A stretch of DNA of 64,000 bases. Source: Sophora flavescens. Lineage: Eukaryota > Streptophyta > Magnoliopsida > Fabales > Fabaceae. Position numbers and translations under genes: made by a program. Positions 36,915-47,777 of this stretch are shown here, in pieces. Location: contig CM061068.1 of NCBI GenBank assembly GCA_030762895.1, forward strand, positions 79,881,228-79,945,227. The letters run 5' to 3'. The notes below the pieces were generated by a model, which worked only from the letters and a program-made list of their open reading frames with translations, searched no databases and was not told where the DNA came from. The stretch's first letter is position 1, and each line of letters starts with the position of its first letter.

Positions 36915-38713
36915 TTAGATAAAGCTGGATGTATACTCAGTATCCGGACTGCCATCAGCATTCATGGCCATTGGAGATTTCAAAGTTGACTCAATTTCCT
37001 CCTCCTCTTCTACTTGGTCAGCCCAGAATTTGCCCATTATTTCCAAGTTTCTAGTCACTCTAGGAGGCAAAGAAGACATAACTCCAACTGTACTTGCAGA
37101 GTCTGGACTTGCAGGGATTTCAAAGTGCAAGCTAGCATCGACAGCAGATGAGGACTCATCAGCATATAAAACTGGTTTGCTTCTATTAAGGCCTGAGATC
37201 CCTCCACATAAAATATCAGGAGCAGACTTGGCTTCATTAGCAGAAGTGTAAAATTGGGTGAACAAAATAGGCTCAGAATTAGCCATGGGACTTTGAGGCT
37301 TCCTTGATCCATTCTTGGCTGCAGAAACAGTCATTTCATCGACAACAGCAGTTCCTTGTCTACCATTCAAGGCATTCTGAACTTTGCTAGTTTGACCCTG
37401 ATGCAAAACTCTAGGACTATGATCAGCCAAAGGCGTCTTCCCTTTGATTTTACTAGAGTCCACCAAGCCATTATGAACATTAATTTTGTCAACAAGTGTA
37501 TTATGCATACCATTCCGCATGGGAGAGTCTGAGATAAATTCCACCATGTAAGGAACACCATTAGGCAGGAAATCCCCCCTGCTATTATTTGTCTCTGGCA
37601 CCTCCTCAGTCTCTACAACCGCATTGAGCATAACGGCAACGGGAGCAGTAATAGGTTGCACAATCCTCTTATGGTCCTCATTCTGGCTAGGATCAGTAAT
37701 AAATCCATTCTTGTCAGAAACACCATTAACCATGTTGAGATCAGCATTAACAACATTATCCATAATGCCATTGTCCATTTCATGAGCAAGACGTCTAGAG
37801 TCTATGTCAGGCAAGGATTTATTAACAGAAGCATTAACATTGATAGTCTTCTTAGCAACATAACATTGAACATGATTACCTTTTTTCGGAGCAGATTGAT
37901 TCTTGCAGGCCTGGGCAGCCTTCTTGGTGCAGTTATCAACATAGTGGCCGATGGTTTGACAGAAGTGACAAAAGTTAGGGATTTTCTCATATTCCACTGT
38001 CACATAGAAAGAGAAACCGTCCCTTTCTACCATTATCTCAGTAGGGAGGCTCGATGATAGATCAAGATCTACCAAGATTCTACCGTAATGGCCATACATC
38101 CTCCTGCGAGTCATGTCATCAATGGATATAGGAGTTCCAAATCCAGAAGCTATTTCAAATAGAATTCTAGGTCTCCAATACTCTTGAGGGAAATCATGCA
38201 GCCTTATCCAACATTGAGAGTGTGTATACTTTTGGTTTTTTCGGTTGAAATCAGCCGACCATTGAGATAACCTAAGGAGCCCCGGCTTGAGGTTCCAAGT
38301 GCCTACAGACCAAACACTCCTAAGATCTTCTGGTGTTGAGAAACCAAATTCAAAATACCCTTTACCAAGGGAGGTCAGACGCCAATGGCCTATCGGTCTC
38401 CAACGAGTTGCTAGCTTATCACGTAAGTCATTATACTTCATGGGTTTATCCCCTTTAGATAGGAGCAAACGGCCATGTAGGTTTAGTTTGCAGGCATCAA
38501 TGCCTTTGTGATACTCTTCCTCCGATATCTTGATGGACACGGCATCACCTATCTTGCAAGGTTTTGGAAGTTGAGAGAGAGAGAAACATCAAGAGAGTTG
38601 CTCAAGGCTTGAGCAAAGGATACGCGATGGATAGGAGCATCATGGCGAGAAGGAGAAGGGGGAGGAGAGGCTAGGAAGTCCCAAGGATATATTGTTGATG
38701 ACTCCGCAGCCAT
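36915..38713 (-). pseudogene. LINE ORF1: DUF4283 nucleic-acid-binding protein with zinc knuckle, frameshifted
   Basis: The likely start is the ATG at 38713 (MAAESSTIYPWDFLASPP). A frameshift in a TCTCTC run near 38580 separates this N-terminus from the 541-codon main frame below 38540. The main part has a DUF4283 region (KYNDLRDKLATRWRPIGHW to VWSVGTWNLKPGLLRL), then CHFCQTIGHYVDNC, a CX2CX4HX4C knuckle. A long low-complexity tail ends TEYTSSFI before the stop at 36915. ORF1 proteins of plant LINEs bind the element RNA and form the particle that carries it to the nucleus. The ATG at 38540 is only the first Met after the shift and is not the family's usual start. About 108 bp separate its stop from the ORF2 start. 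Confidence 0.88.
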
Positions 38714-38786
38714 GGATGCAAGCAAAGACCCTAGGAGTTGACATGCAGAAAAAACCCTAGCAGAGCCATTCTCTCGTGAAAAATCA

Positions 38787-38802
38787 ATATAATATATATT
38801 TC
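38787..38802. repeat. LINE target-site duplication, right copy
   Basis: ATATAATATATATTTC, identical to 32479-32494. Satellite sequence continues directly with AAGGACACACC. Confidence 0.92.
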
Positions 38803-39276
38803 AAGGACACACCTTTGGAAAGTTTTGACAGGTGTCATCTTCTCATGCAACGGCTTTCAAAGGAAGCTCCTTCAAACCATTCTATTTTTAGCAAGTTTTT
38901 CACAATTGTAAAATTGTAAAAACAAAAAAAACCAGGCACAATTGGGAGTAGGATCTAGCTCATATTCTTATCACGCAATTCATTGTTTAACATTCTCTTC
39001 TTGATTATCTCCCACTCATTGATTACCTTCTATTTGAATTTGAATTGGTTCTACTGTTTATTATTTTATTTTTAATTTCTTTTAACTCTTTTAATTAGTC
39101 TCTCTTCCAACCAGCATGACATCCAATCAAGAGATTCCTTTTTTTTCCGTCTACTATATGCATTTAACCAAATGTTTTATCTTTTCTCAATCAATCCCTC
39201 TCAGTCATTCGACGAGCTGCTCTCATGTAACTCTCCTCTTCACTTTTTTCGTTTTTTTAGTTTTATTTTTCCTTTC
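38787..39276 (+). repeat. Satellite array, block D (last partial monomer)
   Basis: It completes the monomer split by the LINE and runs into the next one (landmark near 38832). The sequence stays normal as far as TTTATTTTTCCTTTC and then switches without transition to retrotransposon coding sequence at about 39277. The expected continuation TCCCTCTCAATCGAGACC is absent. No satellite was seen from here to the window end. Confidence 0.93.
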
Positions 39277-42092
39277 GCGATTGATCTGATTCCAAGCACT
39301 GGACTAATATCTCTGGCACCATATCGCATGTCGCCATAAGAGTTAGAAACCTTGAAGGACCAACTTGAGGAGCTGATGAGGAAAGAGTTTACACGACCTA
39401 GTGTGTCACCGTTGGCAGCTCCAGTCCTGCTAGTAAAGAAGAAAGATGGAACTGCTAGTTGTGTGTGGACTTTCATCAGTTAAACAAAGTCTCGATTAAA
39501 AACAGATATCCTCTTCCAAGGATAGATGGTCTTATGTATCAGTTGCACGGCGTGACAGTGTTTTCAAAGATAGATCTGCAGTCAGGATACCACCAGATAC
39601 GAGTAAAAGCAGAAGATGTTCCTAAGACAGTGTTTCGAACATGCTATGGGTATTATGAGTATTTGGTGATGCCGTTTGGAGTGACGAATGCACCTGCTAT
39701 ATTAATGGACTATATGAATAGAATCTTTCATCCCTTTTTGGATCAGTTCATAGTCGTCTTCATTGATGACATTCTAATCTATTCTCCAGACAAGGAGACT
39801 CGTGCTGAACACCTTAGCATTGTTCTTCAGATCTTGAGAGAGAAGCAGCTCTATGCGAAACCAGAGAAGTGTGAGTTTTGGTTGGATCAAGTTCAATTCT
39901 TGGGTCACGTAATATCCCGTGAAGGAATCGCTATGGATCCGACGAAGGTCGAGGCTGTTTTGGAATAGGAAAGACGGACAATGGCAACAGAAATCCGTAG
40001 TTTTGTGGGTTTGGCTGGCTACTACAGGAGGTTCATTGAGGGATTTTCCAAGATTGTAGGACCTCTCACCCAGTTGACTAGTGAGGACCAAGCATTCGTG
40101 TGGACAGAAGCCTGTGAGAGAAACTTCCAAGAGATGAAAAGAAGGTTGACAACCTCACCGGTATTGATCCTACCTGATCCCAAGGAATCTTTTGAGGTTT
40201 ACTGTGATGCTTCGCATCAAGGTTTGGGCTGTGTGCTGATGTAAAATCGGAAAGTTGTAGCTTATGCTTCGAGGCAGTTGAAGATTCATGAGAGGAACTA
40301 TCCGACACACGATTTAGAACTGGCTGTTGTGGTCTTTGCTTTAAAAATATGGAGACATTACTTGTACGGGGCTACTTTTAATGTTTTCAGTGACCATAAG
40401 AGCTTGAAGTACCTGTTTAATCAGAAGGAGTTGAATATGCGTCAGAGACGTTGGTTAGAATTCCTGAAGGATTATGACTTTCAACTATAGTATCACCCTG
40501 GAAAGGTGAATGTAGTGGCTGATGCCTTGAGAAGGAAGTCAATTCACGCATCGGTGATGATGGTTAAAGAGCAGGAATTGCTGGAACAATTCCGAGATCC
40601 AAGTTTGTCAGTTGAGAGTACGCCAGGAAAACTGTCTCTGAACAGGACCACCGTGTCAAATGGATTAATGGAGTAGATAAATGAGAAGCAAGAGACTGAT
40701 CAGTATTTGCAGACAGAAAGAGACTTAGTATGTCAAGGAGCTCTGTCGGAGTTTAGAGAAGGAACAGATGGAATCTTGAGGTTTGGCGAGAGAATCTGTG
40801 TACCTGATGATGTTGAGCTGAGGAAGTTGATTTTAGAAGAGGCTCATAAGAGCAGGTTGAGTATGCACCCGGGGGCCACGAAGATGTATCAAGATCTTAA
40901 GAAGTTGTACTAGTGGTATGGGATGAAGAGATGTAATGGAATATGTCGCTTCTTGTTTGGTATGCCAGAAAGCCAAAGTGGAACACTAGAGACCAGCAGG
41001 AATGTTACAGTCTTTAGAAATTCCATAATGGAAATGGGATGGAATCTTGATGGATTTCATGACCAGTTTACCAAGGACTAAGAAGGGTTATGAGGCTATA
41101 TGGGTAATAGTGGACCGACTGACTAAGTCAGCTCACTTTTTGCCAATCAATATGAGATACTCTATGGAGAAGTTAACCCAACTGTGCATCATAGAGATTG
41201 TTAGATTGCATGGTGTGCCTTCGAGCATTGTTTCAGACCGAGACCTGCGATTTACATCGAGGTTTTGGTAGAGTTTGCACAAATCGCTTGGAACGAAACT
41301 CATATTGAGTTCCGCATATCATCCGCAGACTGATGGACAAACGGAAAGGACAATCCAGTCACTAGAGGACTTACTGAGAGCTTGTGTTTTGGAGGATGTC
41401 GGGGGTTGGGACGAGTCCCTACCGTTGATAGAATTCACCTACAATATAGTTTCCATTCAAGCATTGGAATGGAACCTTATGAAGCCCTGTATGGTCGACG
41501 ATGTCGGACGCCTTTGTATTGGTACCAGGATGGTGAGAGTTTGATGTTGGGTCCAGACTTCGTGCATCAAATAACAGAAAAGGTGAAGATGATCCCGGAG
41601 AAAATGAGGACCACTCAGAGCCGACAGAAGAGCTACACGGACAAGAGACGACGACCTCTAGAGTTTGAGGAAGGCGAACATGTATTCTTGAGAGTCATGC
41701 CAACGACTGGGATTGGCAGAGTACTAAAGTCCAGAAAGCTTACTCCCAAGTTCATTGGACCCTACCAAATTCTTCGTCGTGTAGGTCCATTAGCTTTTAA
41801 AATATCTTTACCACCCTTTCTTTCCAATATCCATGATGTCTTTCATGTCTCTCGGTTGATAAAATACATTCCTGATCCATCACATATCATAAAGCCTGAT
41901 AAAGTATAGTTAAAAGAGAACTTGTCCTTTGTGACTTCGCCGACACGAATCGTGGATAGGATGACAAAGCAGCTCAGAGGTAATCAAATTCCTTTGGTCA
42001 AAGTCATCTGGAATGAGACAACCGGAGAAGCAACATGGGAAGCTAAGGACAAGATGAAGTTGCAGTACCCTGAGTTATTTCGAGGTACGTAA
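39277..42092 (+). pseudogene. pol: Tekay/Del pol: reverse transcriptase, RNase H, integrase, chromodomain-like tail, broken
   Basis: It begins mid-gene at FAIDLIPSTGLISLAPYRMSP, just upstream of reverse transcriptase. Next come VDFHQLNKVSIKNRYPLPRI, FRTCYGYYEYLVMPFGV and the catalytic FIDDILIYS. RNase H is marked by VYCDASHQGLGCVL, ERNYPTHDLELAVV and FSDHKSLKYLF. Integrase shows MDFMTSLP, IVSDRDLRF and YHPQTDGQTERTIQ, so D, D and E are all present. After KFIGPYQILRRVGPLAFK a short degenerate chromodomain (IVDRMTKQLRGNQIPLVKV, ATWEAKDKM) ends at TAA 42090-42092. Frame breaks occur near 39340-39460, and stops at 39966, 40242, 40488, 40674, 40911, 41269 and 41907. A frameshift lies near 41440. 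Gag and protease are absent on this side. It would copy and integrate element DNA, but this copy is dead. Confidence 0.92.
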
Positions 42093-42111
42093 TTTCGAGG
42101 ACGAAATTCTT

Positions 42112-42127
42112 TTTAGAGGGGTAAAGT
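42112..42127 (+). promoter_or_regulatory. Polypurine tract of the Tekay element
   Basis: TAGAGGGGTAAAGT lies directly before the LTR start TGTAACACCC and follows GGACGAAATTCTTTT, the usual Del/Tekay context. It would prime plus-strand DNA synthesis. Confidence 0.85.
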
Positions 42128-42724
42128 TGTAACACCCTGTTTTTTGTATGCTTCTTTATCAGTAAATACATGCTTTAATGTGTTTATTTTTGATAAAATC
42201 CAGATGATGATTTTATTTAAAATAAAATCATTTTCTTGTGTTGTTTTACCATATGAAGTCACAGTACTATTTTCGGTCGAAAATTCAGACGAAAATCGAC
42301 CTGGGTTCTCACTGCCAGTACAAATTTACTGAGCTAGAGACCAAATTTTAATTCGTGAATGAGACGGTTAGTGTTTTTATGATGTTTTGTGTGGGTTTGG
42401 AGTTTTTCGAAAAATCTTGTTCAGGGCCAAATCTTAGGGATTTCCCAGGCGAAATCGTCGGGAAATACGATCGGGGAAGTAATCTGATACGCAATGGAGA
42501 ATAGCATCAAAAGGATGAAGTGACATGAAGTGACTTGATGTAAAGATTATGACACACCTCAAAAGGTGAATCATGATTTTTTTTTCAAAAATCTTACATT
42601 TTCATCTTTCTCTCTCCAATCACATCACATCACCTTAACTCGTTATCCTCTCTACAAGCAACCCACCTTTTTTCTTCTCTTCTTTCTTCCTCTCCCAAAA
42701 CCGTGACCCTCTCCTCTCACTCTC

Positions 42725-42730
42725 TATAAA
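42725..42730 (+). promoter_or_regulatory. Probable LTR TATA box (Tekay)
   Basis: TATAAA in the context CACTCTCTATAAACACTC, about 600 bp into the LTR and in the expected U3 position. A transcription start about 30 bp downstream would be expected. Position and motif are the only evidence. Confidence 0.55.
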
Positions 42731-43174
42731 CACTCTTCATTTCCACACTTCATCAATTTCCTCCATTTCTCACATCTACACTTTACTACATTGCTTCTTC
42801 TTCTTCTCTCTTACAAAGTTTACATTTTTAATTATCAAGCTTTTCTCTTAGAGTTCTTCATCAAAGTTGTTCATCTTGTTAAGGGTAATACTTCTATGTA
42901 GTTATTTTTTCAAAGTTTCATCTTTTGTTTCAAAGTTTTCTTCATATGTCCTTTATGTGCTTTTAACTTCTAAAACCTCTCAAAAATGGTAGAAAAATCC
43001 TTTTGAGTTGAAACCACTTTCTATATTCTTGTATTTACTCATACTATCTATCACATACTAAAAGGTTGTGTAAAACAAAGTTTCCTAACCTCTTCTTCCT
43101 AAGGAGGCCGAAACCATGTATATGGTTTAGGTGAATCTTGTTTCAACTTTTACATGTATGAGTTTGTATTTGAG

Positions 43175-43990
43175 TTTCATTTCCAAGATGATCATGGACC
43201 AAAAGCTCCTTATGTTAAAGGATGCTATGTCTAAGTGATTGGAAAGTTTAAATATTTTTACCTTATTTTTATGTAAAGACCAAAACCAATGAGTTTTAAG
43301 GCAATGGTGTTTAAGTGTTGTTTTCCAAAATGATCATGGATTAAGACTCCTTGATATAGAAGGATGCTAAGTCCAAGAGATTGGAAAGTTTGAAGATTTC
43401 TAACCCCTATTTCTTGAAAAGGCCGAAACCTTAAATGGTTATGGCAAAGATGTTGAGTTTTGTTTTCCAAAGTGATCATGGACTAAAAAGCTCCTTATGT
43501 TAAAGGATGCTATGTCTAAGTGATTGGAAAGTTTAAAATATTTTCTTGCTTTATTTTCCTATGATGGCCGAATGTAACATTTGACCTAGGATGTGTTATT
43601 CTATTTTGTTTTCCAAGATGATTATGGATTAAAGCTCCTTCATGTTAAAGGATGCTATGTCCAAAAGATTTGATGATTTAAAGATCTCTAACCTCACAAA
43701 CTTTTTAAGGCCGAACCTAAGAGTTCATGGTCTAAGACATTTGATTTTTCCATTTTCCGAAATGATCATGGTTTCAAGCTCCTTACTATGTATGGATGCT
43801 AACCTAAAGAGATTGGAAAGTTTAGAAATTCCTAGCCTATTTACCTATGCTTGGCCGAAACCCTAAGTCAAGTACTTAGTGGGATTTTTAATTCAACTTT
43901 GTTAAAAGATTGTTGTTTATGAACTTATAGTACTTAAGGATCATAAATCCAAGAGTCACATAAATTTCGGAAACCCCTAATCCTAGTTTA
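43175..43990 (+). repeat. 143-bp tandem repeat inside the Tekay LTR (5 copies plus a decayed sixth)
   Basis: The landmark TTTTCCAARATGATCATGG recurs with GATCATGG (or GATTATGG) at about 43190, 43332, 43474, 43619 and 43764. Each is followed by AAAGCTCCTTATGTTAAAGG, ATGCTATGTCTAAGTGATTG and GAAAGTTT, then by a GGCCGAAACC motif. Spacing is 142-145 bp. Copies 1 and 3 are the most alike, so the array grew by unequal exchange. A degenerate sixth copy lies at about 43905-43990. Confidence 0.88.
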
Positions 43991-45626
43991 TTGTATGAAC
44001 CGAACCTATACCTTGTGGTTAGTGTTCTCGAGTTGATTTTTTTTAACTCATGATTTTATGTTGGTAACCTTAGACTTCCATCGCCGAAGAAGCGAGGACG
44101 TTCGTGAAACTTCTTTTCAAATCCAAAACTCTTAACTCCGACGTGAGGTAAGAGGGGATTTCTTAAGATATTCAATAACTGTATGCATGTGTGTATGTGT
44201 TTAACTGGATATTTATATGTTGGTTGAGCTTTCTTGGTTATCTAATGTACTTGAACTGTTATGCTATTACCTGATGTTGAACTGTGCTTGTTCTGAATGT
44301 TATAATGCATATCTGTGATGAACTGCTTTCAACTGTGATATTAGCATTGAACTGAGAATATATACTGCTGTTGATTGAAAGTTTACTAAGCCAGACTTGT
44401 GCCTGTGCTCAACTGTTATAAGGATTAAAAACCTTAATAAGCTTTGAAGATTAAATGATTGGTGTTCTTTTTCAAAAGCTCATTAACTTAAAGTACTTGT
44501 TTTAAATGTTGACATGGTTTTGGTGAACTATTGTTATACAAGAGAAAAATCCTTTTCGAACTATGTGTCTTCAAGTGAAAACTTTCAAGATTATTTGGCA
44601 ATATCCTATTGGGGATTTTCAAAGATAAAAGTATTTCAAAGATGCTTTATAAAAGATCTTCAAAGAAAAAGTTTTCTCCTAAATATTTTAGAAACTTTCC
44701 GACAGCCAGGATAGGTTATCGAGGATTCGGTTTTGAACTTGATTTTCACTGAACGAAAAATAAGTACTTAAGAAAGAGAATCTAGGACGCGAGACGACGC
44801 CTCTAGTATTCAGTTATATGCACGTTATCTTGGATCAGTGTTAATTCAGGGCCATGAGTCCTATTCATGATGTTCTGGACTGAGAGTCCAATTCTCGAAA
44901 TTGAGGACAGTGCGTTCTGATTTCGTTGTTGTGGGCTATTATCCTTATCATGTTAAGTTCAAAACATGAATAAAAGCATAAGTGATTTATATGATCACAA
45001 CCCTTGACTGCGGCATCGGTCTCGGGCGTTGTCATTGAGCATTCGGACTGTGTGTCCTATGTTTCTAAGTTTTCAACTGATGAGGAAATAATGATTAAGT
45101 CGTTAGCTTTGAGCCGCGATAGCGAAAAAGAATGAACACAAAGAAAACCTTTTGAATAAAATATTTTCTCATGTGTATTTCCCCAGGCAGACGTGCTTTC
45201 TTACATATAAGATACAAGGTGGTATCTGGGAGTCAGTCCATGTGACCGGTTCAGAGGCACATGTGATGTTGATCATCCTGAGACCTTAAATGCATGAGGG
45301 TATGGAGGCAACTGCCCGGTGGGCTAGAGATTGACCAACTCTAATTCTTCTCCAGTGGAAAACGATGTTGATATCTCATGAGATTAAGTTAGAGCTTGAT
45401 ATTGAACTGCCATGCATATTTTCAAAGGTTAACTGTGCGGGTTTGAGACCCTTTGATATAACACTGTTATGTTATGTATATGCATGATTTAACTTCTTAT
45501 ATGATTATGTGATGTATGTATCATGTATATGGTTGTTGTGGGATATATCTTATGACGGTATCTCACTCTTGCACATCTGTATGTTATGTTCTTTTCTTCT
45601 TGTACCGGGTATGCACGTGCTTTTAG

Positions 45627-46127
45627 ATGGATCCGAACATTCCCTTGGCACAGTCGAGCTCGTGGAGCGAAGTGTTTGATCATGCTGGGACGGTAGGGAA
45701 CTGGACTCAACATGAGGGTGCGACGATCGCGATGTATCGAGGACCAGTCACGACTACCGAGACGAATGCTAACAGAGTGCCCGTACGAAGGGTTCATACC
45801 GTGGAGACGAGGACTGTGGCGCTTCCACCTCCATGGTACTACCTTCATACGCTACAAGTCATCGGTCTCCTTCATGAGCATTTTGATCTAGTTGAACCGC
45901 TTGCGGAGGATCCAGTGGAGGAGGATCCCGAAGAGGATCCCAAGGAAGAGCCTCCTGAGCTGATAGAGGTCGAGGACGAGGAAGAGGAGGAGCCAGAGTA
46001 CCATCTGCAGGATCCCGGAGATGACGACATCCCTATCAACGATGGCGGCGATGTCATCGATCCGGCATCTGATATCTCGTCTGGGGGTAGTGTCTGTGGT
46101 CACTCTACATGCAGGAGGCATTGGTAG
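45627..46127 (+). CDS. Acidic ORF inside the Tekay LTR, function unknown
   Basis: An uninterrupted 166-codon frame, starting MDPNIPLAQSSSWSEVFD, with a balanced N-terminal half (WTQHEGATIAMYRGPV, RRVHTVETRTVALPPPWYY, LHTLQVIGLLHEHFDLVE). It then runs into an acidic repeat (EDPVEEDPEEDPKEEPPE, EVEDEEEEEPEYH) and a short Ser/Gly/Cys tail. The acidic segment is a tandem GAGGATCCC-type repeat at DNA level. The ATG directly follows TGCTTTTAG, a plausible splice acceptor. It is unbroken while every pol frame nearby is broken. LTRs normally code for nothing, so this could be an accessory protein, a captured host fragment or chance. I do not recognise a domain. Confidence 0.4.
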   Translation: MDPNIPLAQSSSWSEVFDHAGTVGNWTQHEGATIAMYRGPVTTTETNANRVPVRRVHTVETRTVALPPPWYYLHTLQVIGLLHEHFDLVEPLAEDPVEEDPEEDPKEEPPELIEVEDEEEEEPEYHLQDPGDDDIPINDGGDVIDPASDISSGGSVCGHSTCRRHW

Positions 46128-46523
46128 GTCGTTCGTCAGCTTTTGGAGTTGTCCCGATAGTCCCTAGGCCTTTAGAGCCATCTTTTGAGTCTTGTACCTA
46201 GTTCCCTATCCCCGGTTTGATGTTTCTTTTTTTTACATGTTTCTTTAGTAGCTGTTTTAGTGTATGTTGGCCGGTTCGACAAGGCATGTTTTGTAATTGA
46301 TGAGTGTGATTTCACCTCATATTTCATTTACATTTTGCATGCATTTTCATATAGTTTAGGCAATTTTAATTTGATTTTTGTTAGTTTTTACCTTGGAGCG
46401 GGTAAGCCGATTTTGTGGTGTTGTTTTGCAGAAATTAAGGATTAAATGCTCAAGATCAACCATGATGGAGCTTGCATGAAGATGGGGCTTGAAAAGTGAA
46501 GAAAATGAGCCAAACAGAGCCCA

Positions 46524-46690
46524 TCACGACCTAGCCGTGATGACCATCATGGCCATGATCGAGCAAAACTGAAAAAGAAAAGAAGGCAAAAGTCAGAACT
46601 GGTCACGGCCTAGCCGTGATGAGCATCACGGCCGTGACAGACCAAAAATTAAAGAAACGCCTATGGCAGAACCCGTCACGGTCGTGACAC
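46524..46690. repeat. TCACGG palindromic minisatellite (Athila 5' LTR copy)
   Basis: Units CATCACGACCTAGCCGTGAT with ATCATGGCCATGATCG, then GGTCACGGCCTAGCCGTGAT with GCATCACGGCCGTGACAG, and a single GTCACGGTCGTGAC. These lie in U3, 50-220 bp upstream of the TATA box, where they could serve as regulatory sites. That role is inference. Confidence 0.85.
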
Positions 46691-46742
46691 GCATTATTTG
46701 GATTTCAATTTGTGTTAGATTGGGATTCAAACTTCCCTAATC

Positions 46743-46750
46743 TATAAATA
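46743..46750 (+). promoter_or_regulatory. Probable TATA box of the Athila 5' LTR
   Basis: TATAAATA in TCTATAAATAAGGCATC, conserved in the 3' LTR at 55537-55544. It lies about 445 bp into the LTR. Transcription would begin about 30 bp downstream. Confidence 0.65.
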
Positions 46751-47630
46751 AGGCATCTGGGTAGAACATAGAGAACCTTGACCCTAAAAGGACATTTTCT
46801 CTGAACCAGGGGCTGCTGTGACTGCTGTGGAAAGCTTCCATGGAGTTTCTTCTCTCCTTTGTTTCTATTGTTTTGATTTTGGCTTTCTCTATGACTATGA
46901 GTAGCTAAATTCCCTTTTTGTTGGGATTAGATGTAGCTGAACTGAATCTCATGTATTTGCCTTGATTTATTAATATATGTTTATGCTTCTTTATTATTGT
47001 TTGATTCCTATGCTTAATGCTTTTTGTGGTCTGATCATCCATGAATTGTTCTGAGATTTGATTTGTAATTGGGAAGTTCTTATCATTTCTTGATCTGAAA
47101 TTAATCACCTAGTAAACCTTGCATCTAGGAATGTATTTTGGTTTATTAGTAATCGTGTAATCCCTACTCTTAATGCAAATTCATTAATTAAGCCACCTAA
47201 GGAATTAGGGTCTAATTAGGGGATTTAGGCTCTTGTCATCAAAGGAATTAGGACTTGAGTAATCTTGTGGGTTGATTTTAATATTTGAAGCATAAATTGG
47301 ATTGGTGGTCTTAGTATTGCATGAGGCAAAGGTTTAGTGAAGTTTAATTCCAACATCTTTCATCATATTCGAAGAATCCCCTTTTTGCATTCCAAGTGTT
47401 TGATAAAAATCCTAAAAGAACTTGTTCCTTTTATTTTGTCTATTTTAAATTGTAACTCTTGTATGGCTTGGTATTTAATATTGAGCTCCTTTCCTTCCAA
47501 ATATCCGCTTAGATAGTAGTTGATTTGTTACGTGCTAGTACTTGTCTTAGTCCTCGTGGGAACGATATCCCTCTTACCTCTTTACTACTTGTGCGACTTG
47601 GTATACTTCCCAAGACCGTCAACAAGTTTT

Positions 47631-47648
47631 TGGCACCGTTGCCGGGGA
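47631..47648 (+). promoter_or_regulatory. Athila primer-binding site
   Basis: TGGCACCGTTGCCGGGGA, six bases after the LTR end, matches the Athila primer site taken to pair with tRNA-Asp. The usual form is TGGCGCC, so one CpG has become CpA. The minus-strand relative at 62733 keeps TGGCGCC. Confidence 0.88.
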
Positions 47649-47777
47649 CTTGTGTTTCAATATTAGCATACCTATTTCGATTACTAATTTAAGCACAATT
47701 TTAATTTTTCTGTTTTATTATCTGTTTCTCTTTGCTATCATTTAGTGCTAACATTCTTGGTCTCTAGGCTTTTGTGC

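Larger units (their letters stand above)
32495..38786 (-). mobile_element. Near full-length LINE (L1-type with RNase H)
   Basis: A 6292-bp minus-strand element flanked by a 16-bp target duplication. The plus-strand left edge is a T-rich tail with TTTTTC repeats, a GAAAAA-type 3' tail. Order on the minus strand: short 5' leader, ORF1 (36915-38713), about 108 bp gap, ORF2 (32681-36806) with endonuclease, reverse transcriptase, zinc-binding region and RNase H, then about 185 bp of 3' UTR and tail. Deleting the element and one duplication rebuilds an intact satellite monomer. Both ORFs are broken, so it is not autonomous now. The order and the long target duplication are typical of plant L1-like elements. 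Confidence 0.93.
42128..46297 (+). repeat. Tekay LTR, left part (interrupted by Athila)
   Basis: It starts TGTAACACCCTG. The remaining 225 bp, after the nested Athila, end AGGGTGTCACA at 56648, so the termini are inverted repeats. The rejoined length of about 4395 bp is long but normal for Tekay-like elements. Inside are a TATA box (42725), a pyrimidine-rich stretch (42600-42800), five 143-bp tandem repeats (43175-43990) and an acidic ORF (45627-46127). Between 44000 and 45600 I see nothing recognisable. GGGTAATAC at 42885-42893 and TGCTTTTAG at 45618-45626 could act as splice sites for a long leader intron, but that is a guess. Confidence 0.9.
46298..47624 (+). repeat. Athila 5' LTR
   Basis: It runs from TGATGAGTGTGATTTCACC to CCAAGACCGTCAACA. 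It contains the TCACGG minisatellite (46524-46690), a TATA box (46743-46750), and a short R/U5 with no ORF of note. GTAAT precedes it as the target duplication. It differs from the 3' LTR by scattered substitutions, many of them transitions, and one single-base indel in an A run. Confidence 0.95.

Noticed and set aside
36964..38511. Plus-strand ORFs opposite LINE ORF1
   Set aside because: They overlap the recognised DUF4283 and zinc-knuckle protein on the other strand and show no domain.
45872..46057. Ser/Gly-rich minus-strand ORF opposite the acidic LTR ORF
   Set aside because: It is a shadow of the GAGGATCCC-type acidic repeat.
46905..47108. Minus-strand ORF in the Athila LTR, also present in the other LTR at 55699
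   Set aside because: It recurs only because the LTR is duplicated. It is short and without recognisable features.
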